From NCBI GenBank assembly GCA_021771755.1, contig JAETOL010000012.1, positions 1 to 53,305 on the forward strand: a stretch of 53,305 nucleotides of DNA. Reading direction: 5' to 3'. Position 1 is the stretch's first letter, and the number at the start of each line of letters is the position of its first letter. The notes under the pieces are model-generated. The model was not told the DNA's origin, did not search any database, and saw only the letters and a program-made list of their open reading frames with translations. Origin of the DNA: Lachnospiraceae bacterium. Its GTDB lineage: Bacteria; Bacillota; Clostridia; Lachnospirales; Lachnospiraceae. The position numbers and the translations under genes are program-made. Below are positions 26,046 to 33,709 of this stretch, in pieces.

Positions 26046-26723
26046 ATGCGGATTTTTTTGATCGAAGATGATAAGGCGCTGGCAGAAGGGATTTCTTTTA
26101 CATTACAAAAAGAAGGATATGAGACAGAGGTTTATTTTACCTGCAGAGAAAGCCGGGCGGCTCTGGATAACAGTCAGCCGGATCTGGTGCTTCTGGACTG
26201 GAATTTACCGGATGGTGACGGACTTGCGCTTTGCCGGGAAATTTCTGAAAAATGGAGAATACCGATCCTGATGATCACAGCCCGGGATATGGAGATCGAT
26301 CAGGTCATGTGTCTGGAAAGCGGCGCAGACGATTATATAGCCAAACCTTTTTCTCTTGCAGTGCTGAAAGCTAGGATTGCAGCCCTGCTCAGGCGGCAGG
26401 GTGTATATGGAGAAGGAACGCTTACTTCTGGGCAGATTCGTGTGGATACCAGAGAAATGAGAGCCTGGAAGGGGGAGCAGGAGCTGGATCTGAGTCTGAC
26501 GGAGTACAGGCTTTTAAAATATTTTATGGAAAATAAGAATCAGGTGCTTTTAAAGGAACAGCTGCTGGCTCATGTGTGGGACAGCGGCGGCCGCTTTGTG
26601 GAGGAAAATACTCTGATGGTGAATATACGCAGGCTTCGGATAAAAATAGAAGAAGACGCCTCCCACCCGGAATATATCAAAACCGTACATGGAATGGGAT
26701 ATCTTTGGGAGGAACGAAGATGA
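26046..26723 (+). CDS. OmpR-family response regulator
   Basis: A 225-aa regulator with receiver domain (LIEDDKALAEG, phospho-acceptor Asp in LVLLDWNLPDGDG, YIAKPFS) and winged-helix output domain (LTEYRLLKYFMENKNQVLLKEQLLAHVWD, ending VHGMGYLWEE). It resembles the regulators of BceRS-like peptide-sensing modules. The ATG at 26046 has AGGAGG at good spacing. It overlaps the kinase by four bases. Probable targets are the TGTCAGA half-sites upstream of the ABC genes at 27720. Confidence 0.9.
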   Translation: MRIFLIEDDKALAEGISFTLQKEGYETEVYFTCRESRAALDNSQPDLVLLDWNLPDGDGLALCREISEKWRIPILMITARDMEIDQVMCLESGADDYIAKPFSLAVLKARIAALLRRQGVYGEGTLTSGQIRVDTREMRAWKGEQELDLSLTEYRLLKYFMENKNQVLLKEQLLAHVWDSGGRFVEENTLMVNIRRLRIKIEEDASHPEYIKTVHGMGYLWEERR

Positions 26724-27640
26724 CAGAGAAAATTCTGACAGGAATCCTGATCCTGGCTATTCTGGCAGTATTGCTGCTGGGGATTTCTTTTATAAAAGCC
26801 CTGAACCGGATGCAGAAGCTAATGCAGGATTATGAAGAAAATGGAAGCGCTGCTTTTTCTACGATGAAAGAGACACGGGAGTCCAAGCTGGAAAACAGAC
26901 TGCAGAGACTCCTTGGGCAGGCTGCCAAAAAAGAAGAAAAGGCAGAAAAAGAAAGAGATGAAACTGCGGCTCTTTTATCTGATCTTTCCCACCAGCTGAA
27001 AACACCGATGGCAAACGTGATCATGTACACAGAGCTTCTGGAGGATGAAAGCCTGGAACCGGAAGAGCGCCAAAGATTTGTACAGCAGACCAAGGAACAG
27101 GCAAGGAAAATGAAATGGCTTCTGGAAAGTATGCTGAAGGCTTCCCGACTGGAAACCGGGAGCATTTCTTTTTCTGCGGAATATACCTGTATCCGCAGGA
27201 CCATTGGAACTGCCATCAGCGGTGTTTATGCCAAGGCAGAGGACAAGGGGATTACCATAGCAGCAGAGCCTTTTGAGGACCGGAAGCTGTATCATGATCC
27301 AAAGTGGACGGCAGAGGCAATTGGAAATATTCTGGATAATGCCATAAAATATTCTCCTTCCGGAAGCACAGTTCGTGTGCGCGTGCTTCCGATGGAAATT
27401 TATACACAGATTGAGATCACGGATCAGGGGATAGGAATTGCCAGGGAGGAATATAATCAAATTTTCCGCCGTTTTTACCGCAGCCACAGCGTGGCGCAGG
27501 AGGAAGGCAGCGGACTGGGGCTGTATCTTGCGCAGCTGATTTTAAATAAGGAAAAGGGATATGTGACTGTAGCCTCCGAAAAAGGAAAGGGAAGCAGTTT
27601 TCGGATATTCCTTCTGAATGAAGTTCTGACAGTTTTGTAA
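26720..27640 (+). CDS. Sensor histidine kinase with minimal sensor region
   Basis: A 306-aa kinase with a single N-terminal membrane helix (about 4-25) and no extracellular domain. A coiled linker follows, then the phospho-accepting His in LSDLSHQLKTPMANVIMYTELL. The ATPase domain has GNILDNAIKYSP, DQGIGIAREEY and GSGLGLYLAQ. Kinases without a sensor domain usually take their signal from a partner membrane protein, often the ABC permease. Here the permease at 28394 or the SH3 stalk protein could fill that role. Confidence 0.88.
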   Translation: MTEKILTGILILAILAVLLLGISFIKALNRMQKLMQDYEENGSAAFSTMKETRESKLENRLQRLLGQAAKKEEKAEKERDETAALLSDLSHQLKTPMANVIMYTELLEDESLEPEERQRFVQQTKEQARKMKWLLESMLKASRLETGSISFSAEYTCIRRTIGTAISGVYAKAEDKGITIAAEPFEDRKLYHDPKWTAEAIGNILDNAIKYSPSGSTVRVRVLPMEIYTQIEITDQGIGIAREEYNQIFRRFYRSHSVAQEEGSGLGLYLAQLILNKEKGYVTVASEKGKGSSFRIFLLNEVLTVL

Positions 27641-27689
27641 GAACTTTTTTCTTTTTTGTCAGAGTGCTGTCAGAACCAGATGGTAATAT
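27623..27689 (+). promoter_or_regulatory. TGTCAGA half-site cluster and promoter of the ABC transporter genes
   Basis: TTGTCAGA (27656-27663) and CTGTCAGA (27667-27674) are direct repeats with an 11-bp period. A third copy in the opposite direction lies at 27623-27632 (GTTCTGACAG), making a perfect 10-bp inverted repeat with 27667-27676. A TAATAT -10 lies at 27684-27689 and the -35 is poor, as expected for an activated promoter. Confidence 0.55.
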
Positions 27690-27719
27690 AGCGGTATGAA
27701 AAGTAAGGAGGTCAGGATC

Positions 27720-28397
27720 ATGGAAATTCTCAGGACAGTAGATCTGAAAAAATACTATGGAACAGGAGAAAATCAGGTAAAAGCGCTGGATGGAGTGAAT
27801 CTTTCTGTAGAGGAAGGGGAATTTCTGGCAGTGGTGGGAACCAGCGGATCGGGAAAAAGCACCCTTCTTCATATGCTGGGCGGTTTGGATTATGCAACCT
27901 CCGGCAGTGTATTTGTGTCCGGAAAAGAGCTTTTTAAACTGAATGAGTCGGAACTGACGATTTTTCGCAGAAGGAATATCGGTTTTGTTTTTCAGAATTA
28001 TAATCTGGTTCCTATACTAAATGTTTATGAAAATATTGTATTGCCCATAGAACTGGATGGAGAAAAGCCGGATAAAAGATTTATAAAAGAGATCATGGAG
28101 ATGCTTGGTATTCTCGAAAAAAAGAACAGTATGCCAAACCAGCTTTCCGGAGGGCAGCAGCAGAGGGTTGCCATAGCAAGGGCGCTGGCAAGCAAACCTG
28201 CGATTCTTCTCGCAGATGAACCTACAGGAAATCTGGACAGTAAGACCAGTCAGGAAGTGCTGGGACTTCTCAAACTGACGGGAGAACAGTTTCAGCAGAC
28301 GATTGTGATGATCACACACAATGACTCCATGGCGCAGCTTGCAGACAGGGTAATCCGCATTGAGGACGGAAGGATTACAGGAGGGAGCGGTTTATGA
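27720..28397 (+). CDS. Peptide/lipid ABC transporter ATPase (MacB/BceA-like)
   Basis: A 225-aa ATPase with Walker [11 protein letters not shown]-loop VFQNYNLVP, signature [14 protein letters not shown], Walker [13 protein letters not shown] and H-loop ITHNDSMA. The combination [12 protein letters not shown] is typical of the LolD/MacB/BceA group, which pairs with FtsX-type permeases. AAGGAGG precedes the ATG. It overlaps the permease gene by four bases. It likely drives removal of an antimicrobial peptide from the membrane or energises signalling. Confidence 0.9.
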   Translation: MEILRTVDLKKYYGTGENQVKALDGVNLSVEEGEFLAVVGTSGSGKSTLLHMLGGLDYATSGSVFVSGKELFKLNESELTIFRRRNIGFVFQNYNLVPILNVYENIVLPIELDGEKPDKRFIKEIMEMLGILEKKNSMPNQLSGGQQQRVAIARALASKPAILLADEPTGNLDSKTSQEVLGLLKLTGEQFQQTIVMITHNDSMAQLADRVIRIEDGRITGGSGL

Positions 28398-31048
28398 GAA
28401 ATAACAATCAGAAGGTCGTCAGCCGTCTTTCCGGAAGAAGCCTGAAAAACAATAAAATGAGGAACAGCTTTGTCATCGCTGCAATTGCTCTGACCTGTAT
28501 GATGTTTACGGCTCTTGCTGCCATGGGAATGGGGATTTCAGATGCCATGCAGGAAACTACCATGCGGGAAGTAGGCGGTCGTTTTCATGCCGGACTGAAG
28601 GGTGTGACTGAGGAGCAGATGAACCAGGTGACAGCGGATAAACGGGTAAAGGATTATTCATGGAACGTTTTTTTGGGTATGGCGGAGAATGTCGTAAAGA
28701 GACAGTATGAGATCCGTCTGGCACAGGGAGAAAAGGAACTGGAAAATTCTTTTATTGAACTGGAAGAAGGCGGTTTTCCGGAAAAAATGGACGATATCAT
28801 TGTGGACACCTATCTTCTGGATGAAATGAAGCTTCCCTGTGAATTGGGGACTGACATTCCTCTGGATTTTACTTTTCATGGGCAGAAGGTCAGCAAAACC
28901 TTCCGGGTATGCGGCTGGTATGAAGGAAATAAGCTTGGTCATGCCTCAGAGCTTTATATTTCAGAAGCTTTCTGGAAAAATTTAAAAGGAACGATTACCG
29001 ACCAGGAGTTGAAAGAGTGGGGCATAACGCATCCACAGGATTCCGGTGCAGGTCTTTATTCTGTAGGTCTGTATTTTGATAGTCCTGCAGAAAGTGAGGA
29101 TGCAGTACGAGCCATTATCCGGGATGCCGGTTATTATCCGGATGGAGAAGCAGAAGGATATAAACCAGAGGAATCCATTGATTATGGAGTTAACTGGGCA
29201 TATATGGAGAATCGTGCAGAAAATGCAGATCCTCTGATGCTGGCAATTCTGAGTCTGGCTTTCCTGGCAATCCTGCTTACCGGTTATCTGATCATTTACA
29301 ATATCTTTTATATTTCAGTGGTTCAGGATATCCGTTTTTATGGTCTTTTAAAAACAGTGGGAACCACAAAAAAACAGATCAGATCCATAATCCGCCGTCA
29401 GGCGTTGGTTTTATCGATTGTAGGGATTCCCATTGGTCTGGCAGCAGGATATGGAGTGTCTGAACTGCTTTTCCCCTTTGTTATGGAGATCACTTCCTAT
29501 ACAGATCTGGGGATCAGCCTGAAAATCCGCCCGCAGGTAGCTGTATTCGGAATCGTTTTTGCTCTTCTGACTGTTTTCATCAGCTGCCGGAAGCCCGGAA
29601 AAATTGCCGGAAGCGTATCTCCGGTGGAGGCGATCCGGTATACAGAGGGAAATGGCAGCCGTAAAAAAAGAAAGAAATCCGAAAACGGCGCGCGGATTCA
29701 CCGGATGGCTTTGTCAAATCTGGGAAGGAATAAGAAAAAAACAACGCTGGTACTGGTATCTCTTTCTATGAGTATGATACTTTTATGCATCGTGCTTACA
29801 GGCGTAGGAAGCTTTCGGGTAGACGCCTATCTGGAACAGCGTCTTCTTGGCGACGTACTTCTGGCATCGGTAAACCTGACCGGAAGCAGTGCGGTAAGAG
29901 TGGCAGATTACCAGATAGATGAAGAATATGTGAAGCTGGCAGACGCACAGCCGGGAGTCACGGCGAAAAATGAGCTCTGGCAGATTTACAATAATGTGTC
30001 GCTTTTTACAGATGATACCGCAATGGAAAGATATCAGAGGTTTCAGGATCAGGGGCTTCTGCGGCAGGATGATTTTTCCTCCTCGATCATAGATGATGTG
30101 AAAAATCGAAGACAGCTGGAAGCCCGTACTTATGGCTATGACGAAGCTGTTCTTTCCAAACTGACGGTTCTGGACGGTCAGCTGGACCTGGAAAAATTTG
30201 TTCAGGGAGGTTATATTCTTCTGACAGACATTATCGGCGATCATACGGAAGGCGCCAGTATTTATAAGCCAGGGGAAAAGGTAAAGCTGCTTGTTCCTAC
30301 CGAGGAGTCGGAGATTATCGAGGATAAAGACGAAAAAGGAGAAATCACTGGCCATCACTGGGAAAACCTGGGAGAAACAGAGTACGAGGTCATGGCCATT
30401 GTGGATATTCCCGGCAGTATGACAGATATGACTTATCCGGTAAACGGCGTACAGGCGGTGATCCCCAGACAGGATGTGGAACAGGCTATGGGAAGCTGGT
30501 GCTTTGGTATTTCCTACGAGGTGGAGGAGGAATATCTTGACAGCTTTATACAGACGGTAAAGGATTATTCGGAAAATGTAAACAAAGAAATGGGATATCT
30601 TTCCAAGGACGAACTGGTGGAAGGTTTCCAGACCATGAATAGTTCTATTCGCATGATCGGTATTGCTTTAAGTGCGGTGATTGCGTTCGTGGGAATCCTG
30701 AATTTTATCAATTCTATTATTACCGGCATCATTGCCAGAAAAAGAGAATTTGCGATCCTTTGCAGTATTGGAATGACAGAGCAGCAGCTAAAGAGGATGC
30801 TTCTGGAAGAAAGTATGTATTATGTGCTGATATCAGGGGGCATCAGTCTGATTCTTGGCACGGCGCTTTCACGGATCATAATGACGGCATTGAACAATGT
30901 GATCCTGTTCTTTGCCTACCGCCCGAACTTCCAGACATTTGTCATTATGCTGCCGATACTGGCGGTTCTTGCTGTGCTGGTTCCCTCACTGGCATATCGG
31001 AGGATGAAAAAGGAAAGTATTGTAGAACGGCTGAGAAATACAGAGTAA
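28394..31048 (+). CDS. FtsX-like ABC transporter permease with two large extracellular domains
   Basis: An 884-aa permease built as two halves, each with a large outside domain. Helix 1 is at about 23-45, an outside domain runs about 46-275, and three helices at about 280-395 form the first FtsX unit. Then come a helix at about 448-470, an outside domain at about 471-745, and three helices at about 755-870 (second FtsX unit, GIIARKREFAILCSIGMTEQQL). This is the long SalY/YtrF-like form rather than classical BceB with one outside loop. With the ATPase and kinase it forms a likely peptide detection and resistance module. No gene follows for 705 bases. Confidence 0.85.
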   Translation: MRNNNQKVVSRLSGRSLKNNKMRNSFVIAAIALTCMMFTALAAMGMGISDAMQETTMREVGGRFHAGLKGVTEEQMNQVTADKRVKDYSWNVFLGMAENVVKRQYEIRLAQGEKELENSFIELEEGGFPEKMDDIIVDTYLLDEMKLPCELGTDIPLDFTFHGQKVSKTFRVCGWYEGNKLGHASELYISEAFWKNLKGTITDQELKEWGITHPQDSGAGLYSVGLYFDSPAESEDAVRAIIRDAGYYPDGEAEGYKPEESIDYGVNWAYMENRAENADPLMLAILSLAFLAILLTGYLIIYNIFYISVVQDIRFYGLLKTVGTTKKQIRSIIRRQALVLSIVGIPIGLAAGYGVSELLFPFVMEITSYTDLGISLKIRPQVAVFGIVFALLTVFISCRKPGKIAGSVSPVEAIRYTEGNGSRKKRKKSENGARIHRMALSNLGRNKKKTTLVLVSLSMSMILLCIVLTGVGSFRVDAYLEQRLLGDVLLASVNLTGSSAVRVADYQIDEEYVKLADAQPGVTAKNELWQIYNNVSLFTDDTAMERYQRFQDQGLLRQDDFSSSIIDDVKNRRQLEARTYGYDEAVLSKLTVLDGQLDLEKFVQGGYILLTDIIGDHTEGASIYKPGEKVKLLVPTEESEIIEDKDEKGEITGHHWENLGETEYEVMAIVDIPGSMTDMTYPVNGVQAVIPRQDVEQAMGSWCFGISYEVEEEYLDSFIQTVKDYSENVNKEMGYLSKDELVEGFQTMNSSIRMIGIALSAVIAFVGILNFINSIITGIIARKREFAILCSIGMTEQQLKRMLLEESMYYVLISGGISLILGTALSRIIMTALNNVILFFAYRPNFQTFVIMLPILAVLAVLVPSLAYRRMKKESIVERLRNTE

Positions 31049-31094
31049 ATGACTGTTTGTGGGGGCGGATTTTTGTTTCTTGTTACCCCTAGAC

Positions 31095-31281
31095 GATGCA
31101 TATGATAAAAAGGCTGATCATGTGCTGTGCTGCGTTTCCTGGTAAACCTGTGTGCTGATTTGCTGCCATTCGCACGAACTCGCCTGACGGCTCAGACAGC
31201 GTGCTCGGTGGCAGCAGCTAACACAGGTTTATCTACGGAAGCCTCGCAAGGCACTACGATCAGCCTTTTTATCTTTGCATC
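31095..31281. repeat. Long imperfect palindrome 1
   Basis: The ends GATGCA-TAT-GATAAAAAGG (from 31095) and CCTTTTTATC-TT-TGCATC (to 31281) are complementary, with a perfect 16-bp block at 31104-31119 and 31258-31273. Similarity continues inward over most of about 70 bases per arm, including TAAACCTGTGT and GCTGCCA blocks. The transcript would fold into one long, interrupted hairpin. No protein-coding logic is visible. It may be a dispersed repeat, a MITE-like element or a structured RNA. Confidence 0.75.
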
Positions 31282-31309
31282 TGAATATGGGTAACAGCCA
31301 AACAGAAAT
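31273..31309 (+). repeat. 37-bp direct repeat, copy 1
   Basis: The 37 bases starting CTTTGCATCTGAA and ending AGCCAAACAGAAAT recur at 34481-34517 with four mismatches, in the same orientation. This copy overlaps the right end of palindrome 1. The two copies bracket the OLD nuclease and the XRE regulator. Confidence 0.7.
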
Positions 31310-31373
31310 CCTGCAGCGCCCCGTCCGGGAATAACAAAACTACAGGAATATAAATTTGCTGTCTGAAAAAATA

Positions 31374-31583
31374 ATGCAGGGTCAGATGAATCTGTTTCAG
31401 AAGCCTTGAGAGATTTGGTCAAAAGTTCTTGTTTTCTGCGACTTTGCTTTGCTTCCCCGGATGCTGCTGTTTGAGTCGCAGACGAGTTCAGCATACGGGG
31501 AAGTGTATTTTGCAAAGAAGCAGAAACATAGAACTTTCCAAATCCCGAACCAGCTTCTGTGACAGATTCATCTGACCCTGCAT
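31374..31583. repeat. Long imperfect palindrome 2
   Basis: A perfect 22-bp terminal inverted repeat (31374-31395 and 31562-31583, starting ATGCAGGGTCAG) continues inward as an imperfect match over about 95 bases per arm. Shared blocks include CAGAAGC, GATTTGG, AAAGTTCT, TTTCTGC and CTTCCCCG. An inner ATGCTG/CAGCAT closes the loop. It follows palindrome 1 by 92 bases. No target-site duplication was seen. A minus-strand open frame (31192-31515) crosses both palindromes and is probably not a gene. Confidence 0.75.
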
Positions 31584-31644
31584 GTCCTTTACAGACAAAA
31601 AATCATATTCCGTTACTACCACAAACAGAAAGTTATTTTACAGA

Positions 31645-31672
31645 TTGACATATCTTCCCCACGGGTTACAAT
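31645..31672 (+). promoter_or_regulatory. Promoter of the OLD-family nuclease gene
   Basis: A perfect TTGACA (31645-31650) and TACAAT (31667-31672) are 16 bases apart, immediately downstream of palindrome 2. The leader to the start codon is about 75 bases. Confidence 0.65.
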
Positions 31673-31753
31673 GAAAGAAAAAGAGAAGGAACTGATCGTA
31701 ACTGTGAAGGTGCTGGAAGATCACAGGGAACTGATCCGGGGGAGGTGTATGTT

Positions 31754-33604
31754 ATGCAGATCACAGACCTGCAGATTCGGAATTTCAAATCCATAAAAAA
31801 TATTCATATTTCGGATATTGAGAATGCGTTGATTCTGGTGGGGCAGAACAACACAGGGAAGACAGCGGTTCTGGATGCCATTCGGGCAGTCAGCGGCGAT
31901 TATCAGATCTGCCTGGAGGATTTTCTGGAAGATTTTCCCAATATTGAGATTGGGGTCAGACTTCGGATTACAGAAGAGGATCTTTCCCGGATGCAGGAAA
32001 AACGGATCATCAGTCCCTATCGGAACCATACGGCCTGGTATCAGGATTTTTGCCGGAAGCTTCCCTCCTATCAGGACGGGATACTTACTTTTGAGTTTGT
32101 GGCAAACAAAGAGGGACGGATCCGCTACAGTGACGGCTATCAGAAAAACAACAGTCATATCCCCGAGATCTTTCCAAAGGTGTATTATATCGGAGCCCAG
32201 AGAAAGATGGATTTTCTCCAGGAAAATATTTTGCTTCTTCAGGAGGATGAGCTTCTGAAACAGATGCGTTCCGACTGCTGTATGTTTGACCGGGCAAAAA
32301 AATGCACTCACTGTTTTTCCTGCATTGGATATTTGAACCAGAAAACCACAGAAGAACTGAATGCCTTTGAGACTGCCAAGCTTCTGGACTATAAGCTGTA
32401 TCAGCTGAACCTGGATGATTTTTCACGACGGGTGAATGAAAATTTCCGGAAAAACGGAGGAAAAGAGCAGATCTTTTATTCCATGAATCGTGACATTGAA
32501 AAAATGCTTTCCGTAACGGCAGAGGTCTATGATGAAAAACAGGAAAAATATAAACCGATCAGCTGTCTGGGAAAAGGTATGAGAAGTATCTATATGCTGT
32601 CTCTTCTGGAAACCTGTGAGGAAACAGGAGATGACGCGGCGGATCTGATCATTGTGGAGAATCCGGAAATATTTCTTCATCCCAGACTGCAGAAAGTATC
32701 CGGAGATATTCTGTACCGTCTTTGCAGATCAGGACAGGTGATCTTTTCTACCCATTCTGCAAATCTCCTTTCCAACTTTAACAGCAGACAGATCCGTCAG
32801 ATGGTTCAGGGAGAAGACGGGTATGCAAAAATATGTGAGAAAACAGACATCAGCGCGGTTCTTGATGATCTGGGATACTCTGCCGGAGATCTGATGAATG
32901 TAAACTTTGTATTTATTGTGGAAGGAAAGCAGGATAAAACAAGACTGCCCCTTCTTCTGAAAAAATATTATTCGGAGCTTCATGACGAGGAGGGGAATCT
33001 TCAGAGAATCGCTATTATTACAACAAACAGCTGTACCAATATCAAAACCTATGCGAATCTGAAGTATATGAATCAGATCTACCTGAAAGATAATTTTCTG
33101 ATGATCCGGGATGGAGACGGCAAAGACAGAGAAATGCTCCAGCGTCAGCTGTGTAAATACTATGAAGACAGAAATCTGGAGGATATAGACAGGCTTCCCA
33201 GAGTTATGCCAAGGAATGTGCTGATCCTGAAATATTATTCCTTTGAAAATTATTTTTTTAATCCAAAGGTTATGGCGCAGCTTGGAGTTATCAGTTCGGA
33301 AGAGGAATTTTATGAGATCTTTCTGGAGAAATGGAAGGAGTATCTCCACAGGATCAAAAGTGGAAAAAATCTCAGGGAGATACTGGGTAAGGATCTGGAA
33401 ACCATAGAAGATGTAAAAGCGCATATGGAGGAGATCAGGATTTACATGAGAGGGCATAATCTTTATGATATCTTTTACGGAAGGTATAAAAAAGAAGAAA
33501 CAGAACTCCTGACCCGGTATATTGAAATCGCCCCAAGGGAGGATTTCAGGGATATTCTTGACGCGGTAGATCAGTTTATTTACTTTGAAAACAGAAAAAA
33601 ATAA
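31754..33604 (+). CDS. OLD-family ATP-dependent endonuclease (AAA ATPase plus TOPRIM)
   Basis: A 616-aa protein with an SMC/RecF-like ATPase split around a helical insert and a C-terminal TOPRIM nuclease. Walker A is GQNNTGKT (about 30-37), the signature CLGKGMRS (about 271-278), Walker B LIIVENPEIFLHP (about 298-310), and the H-loop STHSANLL (about 332-339). The TOPRIM glutamate is in FIVEGKQDK (about 390), with the acidic pair in RDGDG (about 452-456). A cysteine cluster (about 175, 176, 184, 187, 190; CxxCxxC) in the insert may bind metal. OLD proteins are DNA nucleases often used against phage. No UvrD helicase or reverse transcriptase is adjacent, so this would be a stand-alone member. 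The ATG at 31754 fits AGGTG better than the upstream GTG. Confidence 0.85.
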   Translation: MQITDLQIRNFKSIKNIHISDIENALILVGQNNTGKTAVLDAIRAVSGDYQICLEDFLEDFPNIEIGVRLRITEEDLSRMQEKRIISPYRNHTAWYQDFCRKLPSYQDGILTFEFVANKEGRIRYSDGYQKNNSHIPEIFPKVYYIGAQRKMDFLQENILLLQEDELLKQMRSDCCMFDRAKKCTHCFSCIGYLNQKTTEELNAFETAKLLDYKLYQLNLDDFSRRVNENFRKNGGKEQIFYSMNRDIEKMLSVTAEVYDEKQEKYKPISCLGKGMRSIYMLSLLETCEETGDDAADLIIVENPEIFLHPRLQKVSGDILYRLCRSGQVIFSTHSANLLSNFNSRQIRQMVQGEDGYAKICEKTDISAVLDDLGYSAGDLMNVNFVFIVEGKQDKTRLPLLLKKYYSELHDEEGNLQRIAIITTNSCTNIKTYANLKYMNQIYLKDNFLMIRDGDGKDREMLQRQLCKYYEDRNLEDIDRLPRVMPRNVLILKYYSFENYFFNPKVMAQLGVISSEEEFYEIFLEKWKEYLHRIKSGKNLREILGKDLETIEDVKAHMEEIRIYMRGHNLYDIFYGRYKKEETELLTRYIEIAPREDFRDILDAVDQFIYFENRKK

Positions 33605-33613
33605 AAGGAGGCG

Positions 33614-33671
33614 CAGCTTGCTTTATAAACTAATCAGGGTACAGCAACAGCAAGTTGCTTTGCAATCCTGA
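33614..33671 (+). promoter_or_regulatory. Interleaved inverted repeats (possible pseudoknot) before the XRE gene
   Basis: Stem a, CAGCTTGCT (33614-33622), pairs with AGCAAGTTG (33649-33657). Stem b, TCAGGGT (33634-33640), pairs with ATCCTGA (33665-33671). Each has one G-U. The order a-b-a'-b' is that of an H-type pseudoknot. It lies in the 105-base gap ahead of the regulator gene. Confidence 0.35.
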
Positions 33672-33709
33672 GGTAAAAGTATATGATATCTGTGGAGGTG
33701 AAATTTTTC

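Larger units (their letters stand above)
31049..31753. other. 705-bp gene-free interval filled by palindromic repeats
   Basis: Between the ABC permease stop and the OLD nuclease start I see no credible gene. The interval holds palindrome 1 (31095-31281), palindrome 2 (31374-31583) and the promoter at 31645-31672. No clear terminator for the permease gene was found, although the palindromes themselves would make strong RNA stems. Confidence 0.7.

Noticed and set aside
31192-31515. Minus-strand open frame of 107 codons across the palindromic region
   Set aside because: It runs through parts of both palindromes, lacks a clear ribosome site, and its sequence is explained by the repeat structure. 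Similar frames would arise from any copy of the repeat.
31671-31790. Short upstream open frame (MKEKEKELIVTVKVLED...) overlapping the OLD start
   Set aside because: Its ATG lies inside the -10 hexamer of the promoter at 31645-31672, so the transcript would not contain it.
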